Origin: Clostridia bacterium | GTDB lineage: Bacteria > Bacillota_E > SLMV01 > PUMD01 | DNA length: 7,584 nucleotides | Reading direction: 5' to 3' | Assembly (NCBI GenBank): GCA_003563755.1 | Contig: PWUB01000136.1 | Span: 1-7,584 of the forward strand | Part shown: positions 1 to 5,392 of the stretch, in pieces | Numbering within the stretch: the stretch's first letter is position 1 | How the letters are laid out: each line of letters opens with the position of its first letter | The notes under the pieces: model-generated | What the model saw: the letters and a program-made list of their open reading frames with translations, nothing else | Database searches by the model: none | What the model was told of the DNA's origin: nothing | Translations under genes and position numbers: made by a program

Positions 1-549
1 CCTCTTCGCCGCTCCGAGGGCTCCGGTCGGTGACCAGGAGAACTTGTAGCCGAAAGGATTGTCGTTCGCTTCGTGAGACGGAATGGCCCCACAGAGGGAT
101 CTGTATGCTTCAACTACGCCTCCCTCGGAACGAATCTCCGCGATCTTGCTGACCGCCATCATGTGGTCTATTCCCGGATCCAGTCCCATCTCCATCAGCA
201 TGAGCGTTCCGGATTCTGTGGCTGTCGAATGCATTCGCTGCATCTGGGGCGTTCCGTAAGAGGCGCCGATGATGTCCGTGGCCTCCTGCACGCAGACGCG
301 CGTGATATCCGTGAGGTACTGACCCGGAAGCAGATTGACCACTATGTCGTGCTCCCGTATCAGCGGCCTTGGGTCTTGGCAGTCGACGTCCAGGGCAATT
401 GCTCTACCGCGGGGATGATCTCCCGTTACGGCGGAGGCGTGTTCGATGCGCTGATCAGCCACCGTCAGCTGAAAGCCCGGTTGGTCCAGCAGGTATCCCA
501 CGCACGGCCTGGAAACTCTGCCTGCACCTAACACCAGTATCTTCTTCAT
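1..549 (-). CDS. Saccharopine dehydrogenase (saccharopine reductase type), N-terminal part, cut by left edge
   Basis: The frame is open from ATG at 549 to the left edge, giving the first 183 residues. It begins MKKILVLGAGRVSRPCV, a Rossmann NAD(P)-binding start (GAGRVS, residues 8-13), with the end of beta-2 near residues 29-32. MGLDPGIDHM (121-130) and EANDNPFGYKFSWSP (160-174) are hallmarks of the saccharopine dehydrogenase/reductase family and its substrate-binding domain. Family members interconvert saccharopine with glutamate and aminoadipate semialdehyde in cytosolic lysine metabolism; whether this one works in synthesis or breakdown cannot be told here. A GGAGAGG site just upstream of the ATG supports the start. 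Full-length members are usually about 400 residues or more, so over half is missing. It lies 112 bases downstream of the ABC permease on the same strand, so read-through is possible. The substitutions CGAIPSHE, where CGGLPAPE is usual, are mild. Family assignment is secure; exact substrate is inferred. Confidence 0.9.
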   Translation of the reverse strand, partial: MKKILVLGAGRVSRPCVGYLLDQPGFQLTVADQRIEHASAVTGDHPRGRAIALDVDCQDPRPLIREHDIVVNLLPGQYLTDITRVCVQEATDIIGASYGTPQMQRMHSTATESGTLMLMEMGLDPGIDHMMAVSKIAEIRSEGGVVEAYRSLCGAIPSHEANDNPFGYKFSWSPTGALGAAKR

Positions 550-623
550 ATCCGATCCTCTCCGTATTCGTATGATGACAACTCAGTCTCTCCTTCCTCG
601 CGGCTGTAGAGCAGGACTCTTCC

Positions 624-647
624 GCCGGCCACCTTGCGGGGCCCGGC
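624..647 (-). terminator. GC-rich hairpin after the ABC permease, possible weak terminator
   Basis: Ten-base arms (624-633 and 638-647) can form eight pairs around a 4-base loop; in the minus-strand transcript the loop reads GCAA, a GNRA tetraloop. It sits 15 bases past the permease stop, where a terminator would be expected. No U-tract follows in the direction of transcription, so it may instead be an mRNA 3'-end stabiliser or chance in GC-rich DNA. Confidence 0.3.
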
Positions 648-661
648 CTGATGACCGTACG

Positions 662-1462
662 TCAGAGGGGAAGATCCCTGCGGCTGAAGATGTGGATGCC
701 GGCACCGTAGAGTAAGGCCGCGATCCCTGCGAACACCAGGGATACGATGAGCACCGACTGTTCGCCGTGCAGGATACTGCCCGGATTGTACAGCGTGAGG
801 AGGGTAAGGTGTCTGAGCCATTCATAGCCCATGCCCATGTTCGCCAGCAGGCTGATGATGAAGAACAGTACTGGAATCCCCCCGCCAAACGCCAGTGAGT
901 GCCTGGTATCGTCAAACATGCACGAGAAGAAGAAACAGATACTGCTCAGTGCGACAAACAACATCATAGCTCCCAAATTCAGCGACATGTACATTCCGAC
1001 ATCGAGCTCCCCGGGAAACATGATCCCGGTGAGAATGAGCCCGGTGGCAGCGACCAGGCCGAGCAGCACGACAACGCTCATGATCATGAACAGAGCCTGC
1101 GTGGCGACGATCCGCCGTCTCGATTTCGGTGTGCAGAGCATGTAGGTCATGGAGCCGTGATCAACATGCTTTGCCACCAGCCGGTTGCCGAGGATAATGC
1201 AGTAGATCAGGGGGAAGAGGATGATCAGAAAGCTGTAGTAGTATGATGCGAGGAACGAGATCAGATCGGTTACACCCATGTCAAAGCCCATCAGAGCGGC
1301 CAGCTCTTCGGGGAGCATCTCCACGAGGGCGAGCATATCTTCAATGCTTTCCGGGTCGTACATGGAGATGATGATCGCCAGGTACATGAACATGATCGCA
1401 AAGAAGATGGTGACCAGGATCCAGTTAGACCGTAAAGTGTACCTGAAGAGTGTTCGGCTCAC
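662..1462 (-). CDS. ABC-2 type transporter, permease subunit
   Basis: This 266-residue integral membrane protein is the likely channel half of an ABC exporter. Six hydrophobic helices are visible at about residues 14-34, 74-93, 120-147, 160-181, 189-209 and 236-258. The segment HGSMTYMLCTPKSRRRI (102-118), between helices two and three, matches the cytoplasmic coupling region common in ABC-2 permeases (GTM-YLL-TP-SR). The C-terminus FSRRDLPL is also typical of the family. The start is GTG at 1462, overlapping the ATPase stop as GTGA, with GGAGGAGGA a few bases upstream; this implies translational coupling. The acidic loop at residues 36-62 lies outside the first helix. The cargo cannot be read from the sequence: relatives export peptides, antibiotics or lipids, or supply immunity to bacteriocins. 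No regulator or precursor peptide gene lies nearby. Family confident; substrate unknown. Confidence 0.9.
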   Translation of the reverse strand: MSRTLFRYTLRSNWILVTIFFAIMFMYLAIIISMYDPESIEDMLALVEMLPEELAALMGFDMGVTDLISFLASYYYSFLIILFPLIYCIILGNRLVAKHVDHGSMTYMLCTPKSRRRIVATQALFMIMSVVVLLGLVAATGLILTGIMFPGELDVGMYMSLNLGAMMLFVALSSICFFFSCMFDDTRHSLAFGGGIPVLFFIISLLANMGMGYEWLRHLTLLTLYNPGSILHGEQSVLIVSLVFAGIAALLYGAGIHIFSRRDLPL

Positions 1463-2346
1463 GATGCTTCCTCCTCCCGGCCGTAGTACTGCATGAAGAC
1501 CTGCTCCAGGGTCTGCGTCCCCACGTCGAGCCCCAGAACCTCACACTCGGACAGGGTTCTGATGAAGGGTGCGAAGTCACCGGTAACGAACACCTCTACG
1601 AGGTTACGAGTGACCGTACCGACCTCCAGTTCGGAGTTCCTGAGAGTGTCTATGTCGGATTCCGACCCGACGGTGACGATATATGCTTTACGTTGGGCCG
1701 ACTTGAGGGAATGAACATCCTCCACGGTGGCGAGCCGCCCCTCCCGGATGATGCCGGCCCGGTCGCAGGTACGCTCGATTTCATCGAAGCGGTGAGATGA
1801 CATTAGCACCGTTTTCCCCCGAGCTTTCTCGTCGAGAATCAACTCTATGAACGTGTTCTGCATGAGAGGGTCGAGCCCGCTGGTGGGCTCATCCAGTACG
1901 TACACCGCCGGATCGTGCATGAATGCGGCCACGAGCCCCAGCTTCTGCCGCATACCCTTGGACATCCTCTTGATCTTGCCCCCTGCCTCCAGCTCGAAAA
2001 GATCGATCAACGCCCTGCGGCGAGAGCCCTCCTTGGTGCCGCGCATCTCGTGCATGAAGTTCAGAAACTGTACTCCAGTCATGTCTTCGAAAAATGCGGT
2101 CTCCTCGGGTACGTAGCCGAGGAACTCCTGGATTCGGGCAGCGTCCTGCCAGCAGTCGAGCCCGCCTATCGTGCATGCTCCGCGGTCAGGCTCCATGAAA
2201 CCCAGCAGGTGCCGGATGGTCGTGGTCTTACCTGCTCCGTTGGGACCAAGGTAGCCGAAAACCTCGCCTTCATCTACCCTGAAACAGACGTCGAAAACTC
2301 CCTTTCCGCTCCGGTACTGCTTGGTAAGATCCGCGATCTCGATCAT
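1459..2346 (-). CDS. ABC transporter ATP-binding protein (ABC-2 exporter ATPase)
   Basis: The 295-residue cytosolic ATPase powers the permease encoded immediately downstream. Motifs in order: Walker A GPNGAGKTTT (34-43); Q-loop region GYVPEE (77-82), with Glu at the position usually held by Gln, as is frequent in this subfamily; degenerate signature MSKGMRQKLG (128-137); Walker B VYVLDEPTSGLDP (148-160), including the catalytic Glu and the D-loop; H-loop SSH (183-185). The nucleotide domain ends near residue 215. A C-terminal tail of about 80 residues follows, resembling the regulatory/dimerisation extension of drug- and bacteriocin-type ABC-2 ATPases. Start ATG at 2346 is preceded by GGGAG and GAGG runs. 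The stop overlaps the permease start by four bases (GTGA), so the two form one operon with this gene first. Confident ABC ATPase; cargo unknown. Confidence 0.95.
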   Translation of the reverse strand: MIEIADLTKQYRSGKGVFDVCFRVDEGEVFGYLGPNGAGKTTTIRHLLGFMEPDRGACTIGGLDCWQDAARIQEFLGYVPEETAFFEDMTGVQFLNFMHEMRGTKEGSRRRALIDLFELEAGGKIKRMSKGMRQKLGLVAAFMHDPAVYVLDEPTSGLDPLMQNTFIELILDEKARGKTVLMSSHRFDEIERTCDRAGIIREGRLATVEDVHSLKSAQRKAYIVTVGSESDIDTLRNSELEVGTVTRNLVEVFVTGDFAPFIRTLSECEVLGLDVGTQTLEQVFMQYYGREEEAS

Positions 2347-2465
2347 CGGGCGGCCTCACTCCCTTTACCGTATACGGGCTGGCAGTCGGTCCACGTCATG
2401 TGGATCCTCGAGGACCGTGGTGTGATAGTAGACTGGCACAGTGACGCGCAACATGGTCCTCAGAA

Positions 2466-2483
2466 CGTTTTCTGCGGAAAACG
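2466..2483. promoter_or_regulatory. Perfect 7-base inverted repeat upstream of the ABC operon, candidate operator
   Basis: CGTTTTC-TGCG-GAAAACG is a perfect dyad of two 7-base arms with a 4-base centre. It lies about 120 bases before the ATPase start. The AT-rich arms stand out in GC-rich surroundings, as a repressor-binding site would. A poor promoter-like pair lies just downstream on the minus strand (TTGCGC at 2446-2451, TACTAT at 2425-2430, spacer only 15), so the link to transcription is inference. Confidence 0.35.
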
Positions 2484-2804
2484 GTGGCCTCCGCTTCTCC
2501 TGGGTCTGAACGGGCCTTCCATGGTCGGCTCTGCCGGACAGATCAGTACAGTACGGCTCTGCAGCTGCGCGTAAACGCCTGTTCGTCATGTCGCCCAGAA
2601 TACATCGGGCAATCGGCAGTGTCCCGATGGGGGGGCAAACCCTACTCATTGAAGCCCCGGGTCTCTCATAGTCATCGGAACCTTGCAGCGTTAATACTAT
2701 TCCACGCCGCCAGTCTCGGACCCTTCACATGATGCAGCTACGAGGTGCGGAGCAGGGCGGGTGGCAGTATCCGGTAGCCGTATGGTTTTGGTAGGCATGG
2801 CGGT

Positions 2805-2874
2805 GGGTGATAGAGAAGCTCTCACCCTGGTTGTTGTTGTGATAACCTGAATCCCGGTAGAAAGGGTGACCGGG
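2805..2874 (+). other. Paired hairpins with a shared alternative pairing, possible structured leader
   Basis: Hairpin one pairs GGGTGA (2805-2810) with TCACCC (2822-2827), with an inner GAG/CTC stem. Hairpin two pairs CCCGGT (2853-2858) with ACCGGG (2869-2874) around a 10-base loop. That second structure contains another GGGTGA (2864-2869), which could pair with the same TCACCC at 2822-2827, so two mutually exclusive folds are possible. It lies about 250 bases before the PH-like gene on the same strand. I recognise no known riboswitch or RNA family. Confidence 0.25.
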
Positions 2875-3121
2875 TGGTAGGAGATATCCTTCTGCTCACC
2901 ACTGGTGCGTGGGAGTTTGTCAGCCAGTAGTCGGTGTGGTCTGGAGTCTGGGGAGGGCATGCACCGCTCGTGGTATGATGCTGGTGGCATCCGGTACACT
3001 TTCGTGGGCTTATTCTACGATGGTATCTTCCAATAAGGACGGCTCACCCGGGTTCCTGGTTGGCAGGACAGGACGGGCCCGGCCGGGGGTGGGGAGCTGC
3101 CGTGCAAGTGAGGAGGGACCC

Positions 3122-3526
3122 GTGGTGCTTCACTATTCAAGGCGGGACCGGTGGCTGGGCGGTGTCTTCGGTGCCAGTGTGTTGGTGATGATCATCGCTG
3201 CCGCCACTGTGCGATCCCCGTCCATGCTGTTGGTTGCCGCGGCCTATGTCGGCTTCATCGGATGGATCTGGTTCGGCACCTATTACCTCATAACCGGGTC
3301 CGAGCTCGTCGTTCGCTGCGGACCCTTCCGCCAGACCCGGAACGTTTCGAGCATCAGACAGGTTCGAAGTACGCGCCATCTCATCTCATCGCCGGCGCTG
3401 TCGTTGAGACGGTTGATGGTGGACTGCGGAGAAGACGGCTTCGTCGTGATTTCCCCCCGCGATAGAGATGCCTTCCTGCGTGACCTCAAGCAGGAAGCTC
3501 CCGATGTAAGGATCTTGATCGATTAA
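3122..3526 (+). CDS. Small membrane protein with bacterial PH-like domain
   Basis: The 134-residue protein has two N-terminal membrane helices (about residues 12-30 and 35-53). A cytoplasmic beta-rich domain follows: TYYLITGSELVVRCGPFRQT, then SSIRQVRST, SSPALSLRRLMV and VVISPRDRDAFLRDL. This layout, particularly the Y-x-ITGSELVVRCGPF strand pair, the SPALSLRRL segment and the ISP-x-D-x-x-F-L end, matches bacterial PH-like proteins of the YyaB/bPH type. Their function is unknown. The start is GTG at 3122 or the adjacent GTG at 3125, both served by AGGAGGG at 3111-3117 (4- and 7-base spacing). An in-frame ATG at 2909 is much less likely, because the intervening 71 codons look non-coding and no ribosome site precedes it. 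The gene stands alone on the plus strand, convergent with the methyltransferase. Family fairly confident; role unknown. Confidence 0.8.
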   Translation: MVLHYSRRDRWLGGVFGASVLVMIIAAATVRSPSMLLVAAAYVGFIGWIWFGTYYLITGSELVVRCGPFRQTRNVSSIRQVRSTRHLISSPALSLRRLMVDCGEDGFVVISPRDRDAFLRDLKQEAPDVRILID

Positions 3527-3533
3527 CAACTGG

Positions 3534-3580
3534 GATGCTTCGCATCGGGGACCCCTTCTCAGGGCGGGGATCTCACCCCG
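3534..3580. terminator. Convergent intergenic hairpins, possible bidirectional terminator
   Basis: Between the two convergent genes lies a perfect GATGC-TTC-GCATC hairpin (3534-3546). Next come GGGGACCCC (3547-3555) and a CGGGG/CCCCG stem (3565-3569 with 3576-3580) that overlaps the methyltransferase stop. The position suits termination of both transcripts. No long T-run follows on either strand; reading leftward, only TTGTT lies a few bases past the first hairpin. Confidence 0.4.
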
Positions 3581-5084
3581 GGCGGGGCATTTCGATGGTC
3601 CTGCCCGAGAGAAGGTCTGAGACGGAGATGACCTGCACTGTCGGATAGGTGTCGTCCGCGGATCCGTCCGCGGGGTATCGCCCCGCTGACGCCGCCTCTT
3701 CGAGCATCGAGGCATCGGGATCATCCAGGGTGATCAGCGCGCCGATGTGGACCTCAGCTTCACGAAGGGCGTTCTCGAATCTCCGGACCTCGTCCGCAGC
3801 TTTCGCCGTGCAGGCCTGAACTAGCAGATGTTTCTCATCTCCTGCTTGTTGGTCACCGAACTCAACGAGACCCATTATGCTCCCGTCCACAGCTACGGGG
3901 CGAGCCCCGACCAGGTCCAGGACCCACACTGCAAACTGGTGGGGGTCATGGGCGGCCAGAGACCTCGCACCGTCAAGGTCTTCCGGTACGCCGATGACTT
4001 GGTATGGACTGAGATCAGCTCCGAAGGTGTCATCCAGGCGTCGCCTGGTCATGCTGATCGCAAGGTGAGTGATATCCACGCCCAGCCACCGACGCTTGAG
4101 GCCTTCTGATACCGCCGGGGTCGTCCCCGAGCCGCAGAACGGATCCAGTACCAGGTCGCCCTGCCTGCTGTCAGCGCGAATGATTCGTTGTAACAGGCGC
4201 TCCGGCTTTTGAGTCTGGTACCCCTGTCTTTCCGCCGACGATGCGGCATGGCCCAGGGACGGAATGTCATCCCAGACGTCCGGAATCTTCTTGCGCCGGA
4301 TAACGTTTCCCCTCTCGTCCTGCCTGAGGAAATACTTCACCCTGGGTTTGCCGGTCGTGGTGCGCCGGATGCGGCCCTCTCGCTCCAGGCGTCGAATGCT
4401 CTCTTCAGTGTAGTCGCCGGTGGGGGTATCGTAGTACCATCGCTTCTCATCATCCTGGCGGTAACCCCTCTTTCTGGCCTCCTGTTCGGACAGCACGATG
4501 TCGCTGTAGAGACCGTCTCTGTCGACGTCGACCCGCTCTGAGCAACGGGCATACCGCAGGAGCACATCGTGCTTGGTGGCAAACCGTGTCGGGCTCGGTG
4601 ACTGGGGTCCGTCGTAGTGCCATATGATCTCATTCATGAAGTTGTCGACGCCGAAGATGCAATCCATGGCCAGCTTCACATAGTGACTGGCCGTCGGATC
4701 ACAGTGTAGATAGATAGTACCGGTTGGTTTCAGGACCCGGTGCATCTCCACCAGCCGGTTTGAGATCATGACCAGGTAGGCCATGGTGTCGCAGGTGCCG
4801 AGGAACTGTCTCAGGGCCCCCATCAGGGTACCCAGGTCCCGCGGCCCGTCTCTCACCAGCTCCTCGAAGACTCGTTGGCTGCCGGGGCCCCATCGCCACG
4901 TATCATCGAAGGCCCTGATCCGAGTCTGAGGCAGGCTGTTTTTCCCTCCGATGGAAGCATCATATGCGGCCCGGGAGTTGAACGGGGGATCCAGGTAGAT
5001 GAGGTCCACCGATGCATCATCGAGATGCTCACGCATGACCTCGAGATTGTCACCGTAGTAGAGCTTGTTCCTCCAATCAGGCAT
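3573..5084 (-). CDS. Beta-class site-specific DNA methyltransferase (N4/N6 family) with degenerate C-terminal nuclease-like domain
   Basis: The 503-residue protein transfers a methyl group from S-adenosylmethionine to a base in a specific DNA sequence. Catalytic motif IV is IYLDPPFNS (29-37) and comes first. It is followed by the conserved AYLVMISNRLVEMHRVLKP stretch and LHCDPTASHY (126-135), a variable target-recognition region (about 156-285), TQKPERLL (291-298), then the AdoMet-binding motif DPFCGSGTT (314-322) and WLGVDIT (333-339). Motif IV before motif I defines the beta class, and DPPF favours N6-adenine. Residues 378-493 resemble the Mrr-like nuclease domain found in this family, but its active-site residues appear lost (see findings). 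ATG at 5084 is chosen because GGGGAGGAG lies 8 bases upstream and a promoter lies at 5134-5161; an in-frame ATG at 5165 lies upstream of that promoter. No separate restriction gene is nearby, so it is an orphan methylase or remnant of a fused restriction-modification enzyme. Confidence 0.93.
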   Translation of the reverse strand: MPDWRNKLYYGDNLEVMREHLDDASVDLIYLDPPFNSRAAYDASIGGKNSLPQTRIRAFDDTWRWGPGSQRVFEELVRDGPRDLGTLMGALRQFLGTCDTMAYLVMISNRLVEMHRVLKPTGTIYLHCDPTASHYVKLAMDCIFGVDNFMNEIIWHYDGPQSPSPTRFATKHDVLLRYARCSERVDVDRDGLYSDIVLSEQEARKRGYRQDDEKRWYYDTPTGDYTEESIRRLEREGRIRRTTTGKPRVKYFLRQDERGNVIRRKKIPDVWDDIPSLGHAASSAERQGYQTQKPERLLQRIIRADSRQGDLVLDPFCGSGTTPAVSEGLKRRWLGVDITHLAISMTRRRLDDTFGADLSPYQVIGVPEDLDGARSLAAHDPHQFAVWVLDLVGARPVAVDGSIMGLVEFGDQQAGDEKHLLVQACTAKAADEVRRFENALREAEVHIGALITLDDPDASMLEEAASAGRYPADGSADDTYPTVQVISVSDLLSGRTIEMPRPG

Positions 5085-5133
5085 GAGCGACACTCCTCCC
5101 CACCGTCGTCGCGCCTCCGAGCCATGTGTATCC

Positions 5134-5161
5134 ATTTTACCACAGCCCTCCCGGATGTCCC
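5134..5161 (-). promoter_or_regulatory. Candidate sigma-70-type promoter of the methyltransferase
   Basis: Reading on the minus strand, GGGACA (5161-5156; four of six matches to TTGACA) is separated by 16 bases from TAAAAT (5139-5134; five of six matches to TATAAT). Transcription would begin near 5127, leaving a leader of about 40 bases that contains the ribosome site for ATG 5084. AT-rich hexamers are rare in this region, which adds weight. Confidence 0.5.
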
Positions 5162-5177
5162 GCATACTCCGGACATC
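5154..5177. promoter_or_regulatory. Perfect dyad GATGTCC-N10-GGACATC over the methyltransferase -35 region, candidate operator
   Basis: Two perfect 7-base arms separated by 10 bases give a 24-base dyad, with arm centres 17 bases apart. The left arm covers most of the proposed -35 hexamer (5156-5161), so a bound protein would block RNA polymerase. The methyltransferase itself or a distant regulator could be the binder; no regulator gene lies in the window. Confidence 0.4.
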
Positions 5178-5342
5178 GCCGGTCTTCGACGAGCGTCATA
5201 TGACCGCACGGCCCTGTCGGAGTTGATGCACCGGGGTGCAGAAACCGCCGGAAAATGACCTCCTCGGCCGGGATTGGTATGCCGTTTGCCCGCCGACAGT
5301 CCATATACGGAAAGAGCAGCATGCATGAAAGGCGACATTTTG

Positions 5343-5361
5343 GCAGAAGGGATTTTTCTGC
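5343..5361. promoter_or_regulatory. Inverted repeat GCAGAA-N7-TTCTGC before the protease gene
   Basis: Perfect 6-base arms are separated by 7 bases, ending 26 bases before a TATAAA sequence (5388-5393) that may be the -10 element of the protease gene. The expected -35 position (around 5365-5370) has no TTGACA-like match, so an activator bound to this dyad is one explanation. The same sequence could form a hairpin in RNA if transcription starts further upstream. Confidence 0.3.
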
Positions 5362-5392
5362 GGGCGGCGAAAGGGAAGAAGTGCCAGTATAA

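Larger units (their letters stand above)
2347..3121. other. 775-base region without a convincing gene, rich in short inverted repeats
   Basis: No frame here has a recognisable protein. The longest reading frames have odd composition, with many Arg, Pro, His and Ser, and no domain. The left half (2347-2700) should contain the promoter of the ABC operon on the minus strand. It holds the perfect dyad at 2466-2483 and a shorter TCCAC-N5-GTGGA repeat at 2390-2404. The right half (about 2730-3000) is visibly G/T-rich on the top strand and contains small hairpins at 2805-2827, 2853-2874, 2897-2907 and 2977-2991. It may be the leader/promoter region of the PH-like gene, an unrecognised RNA, or decayed coding sequence. 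Confidence 0.6.

Noticed and set aside
73..531. A plus-strand open frame of 152 codons near the left edge
   Set aside because: It lies antisense to the saccharopine dehydrogenase, whose motifs are unmistakable on the minus strand; the plus-strand product is rich in Arg and His and resembles nothing.
1915..2574. A 219-codon plus-strand open frame crossing the start of the ABC ATPase
   Set aside because: Most of it is antisense to the ATPase N-terminus with its Walker A motif, and the product has no domain.
2365..2649. A 94-codon minus-strand frame just upstream of the ABC ATPase, possibly a small regulator
   Set aside because: No helix-turn-helix or hydrophobic pattern, no clear ribosome site, Arg/Pro-rich composition, and it contains the perfect dyad; more likely non-coding.
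2909..3121. An upstream in-frame extension of the PH-like gene to ATG 2909
   Set aside because: The extra 71 residues have no family resemblance, contain the GATGC hairpin, and lack a ribosome site, whereas AGGAGGG sits directly before GTG 3122/3125.
5085..5165. A longer methyltransferase start at ATG 5165
   Set aside because: It lies upstream of the best promoter candidate, whereas ATG 5084 has GGGGAGGAG at good spacing and begins directly with the conserved family N-terminus.
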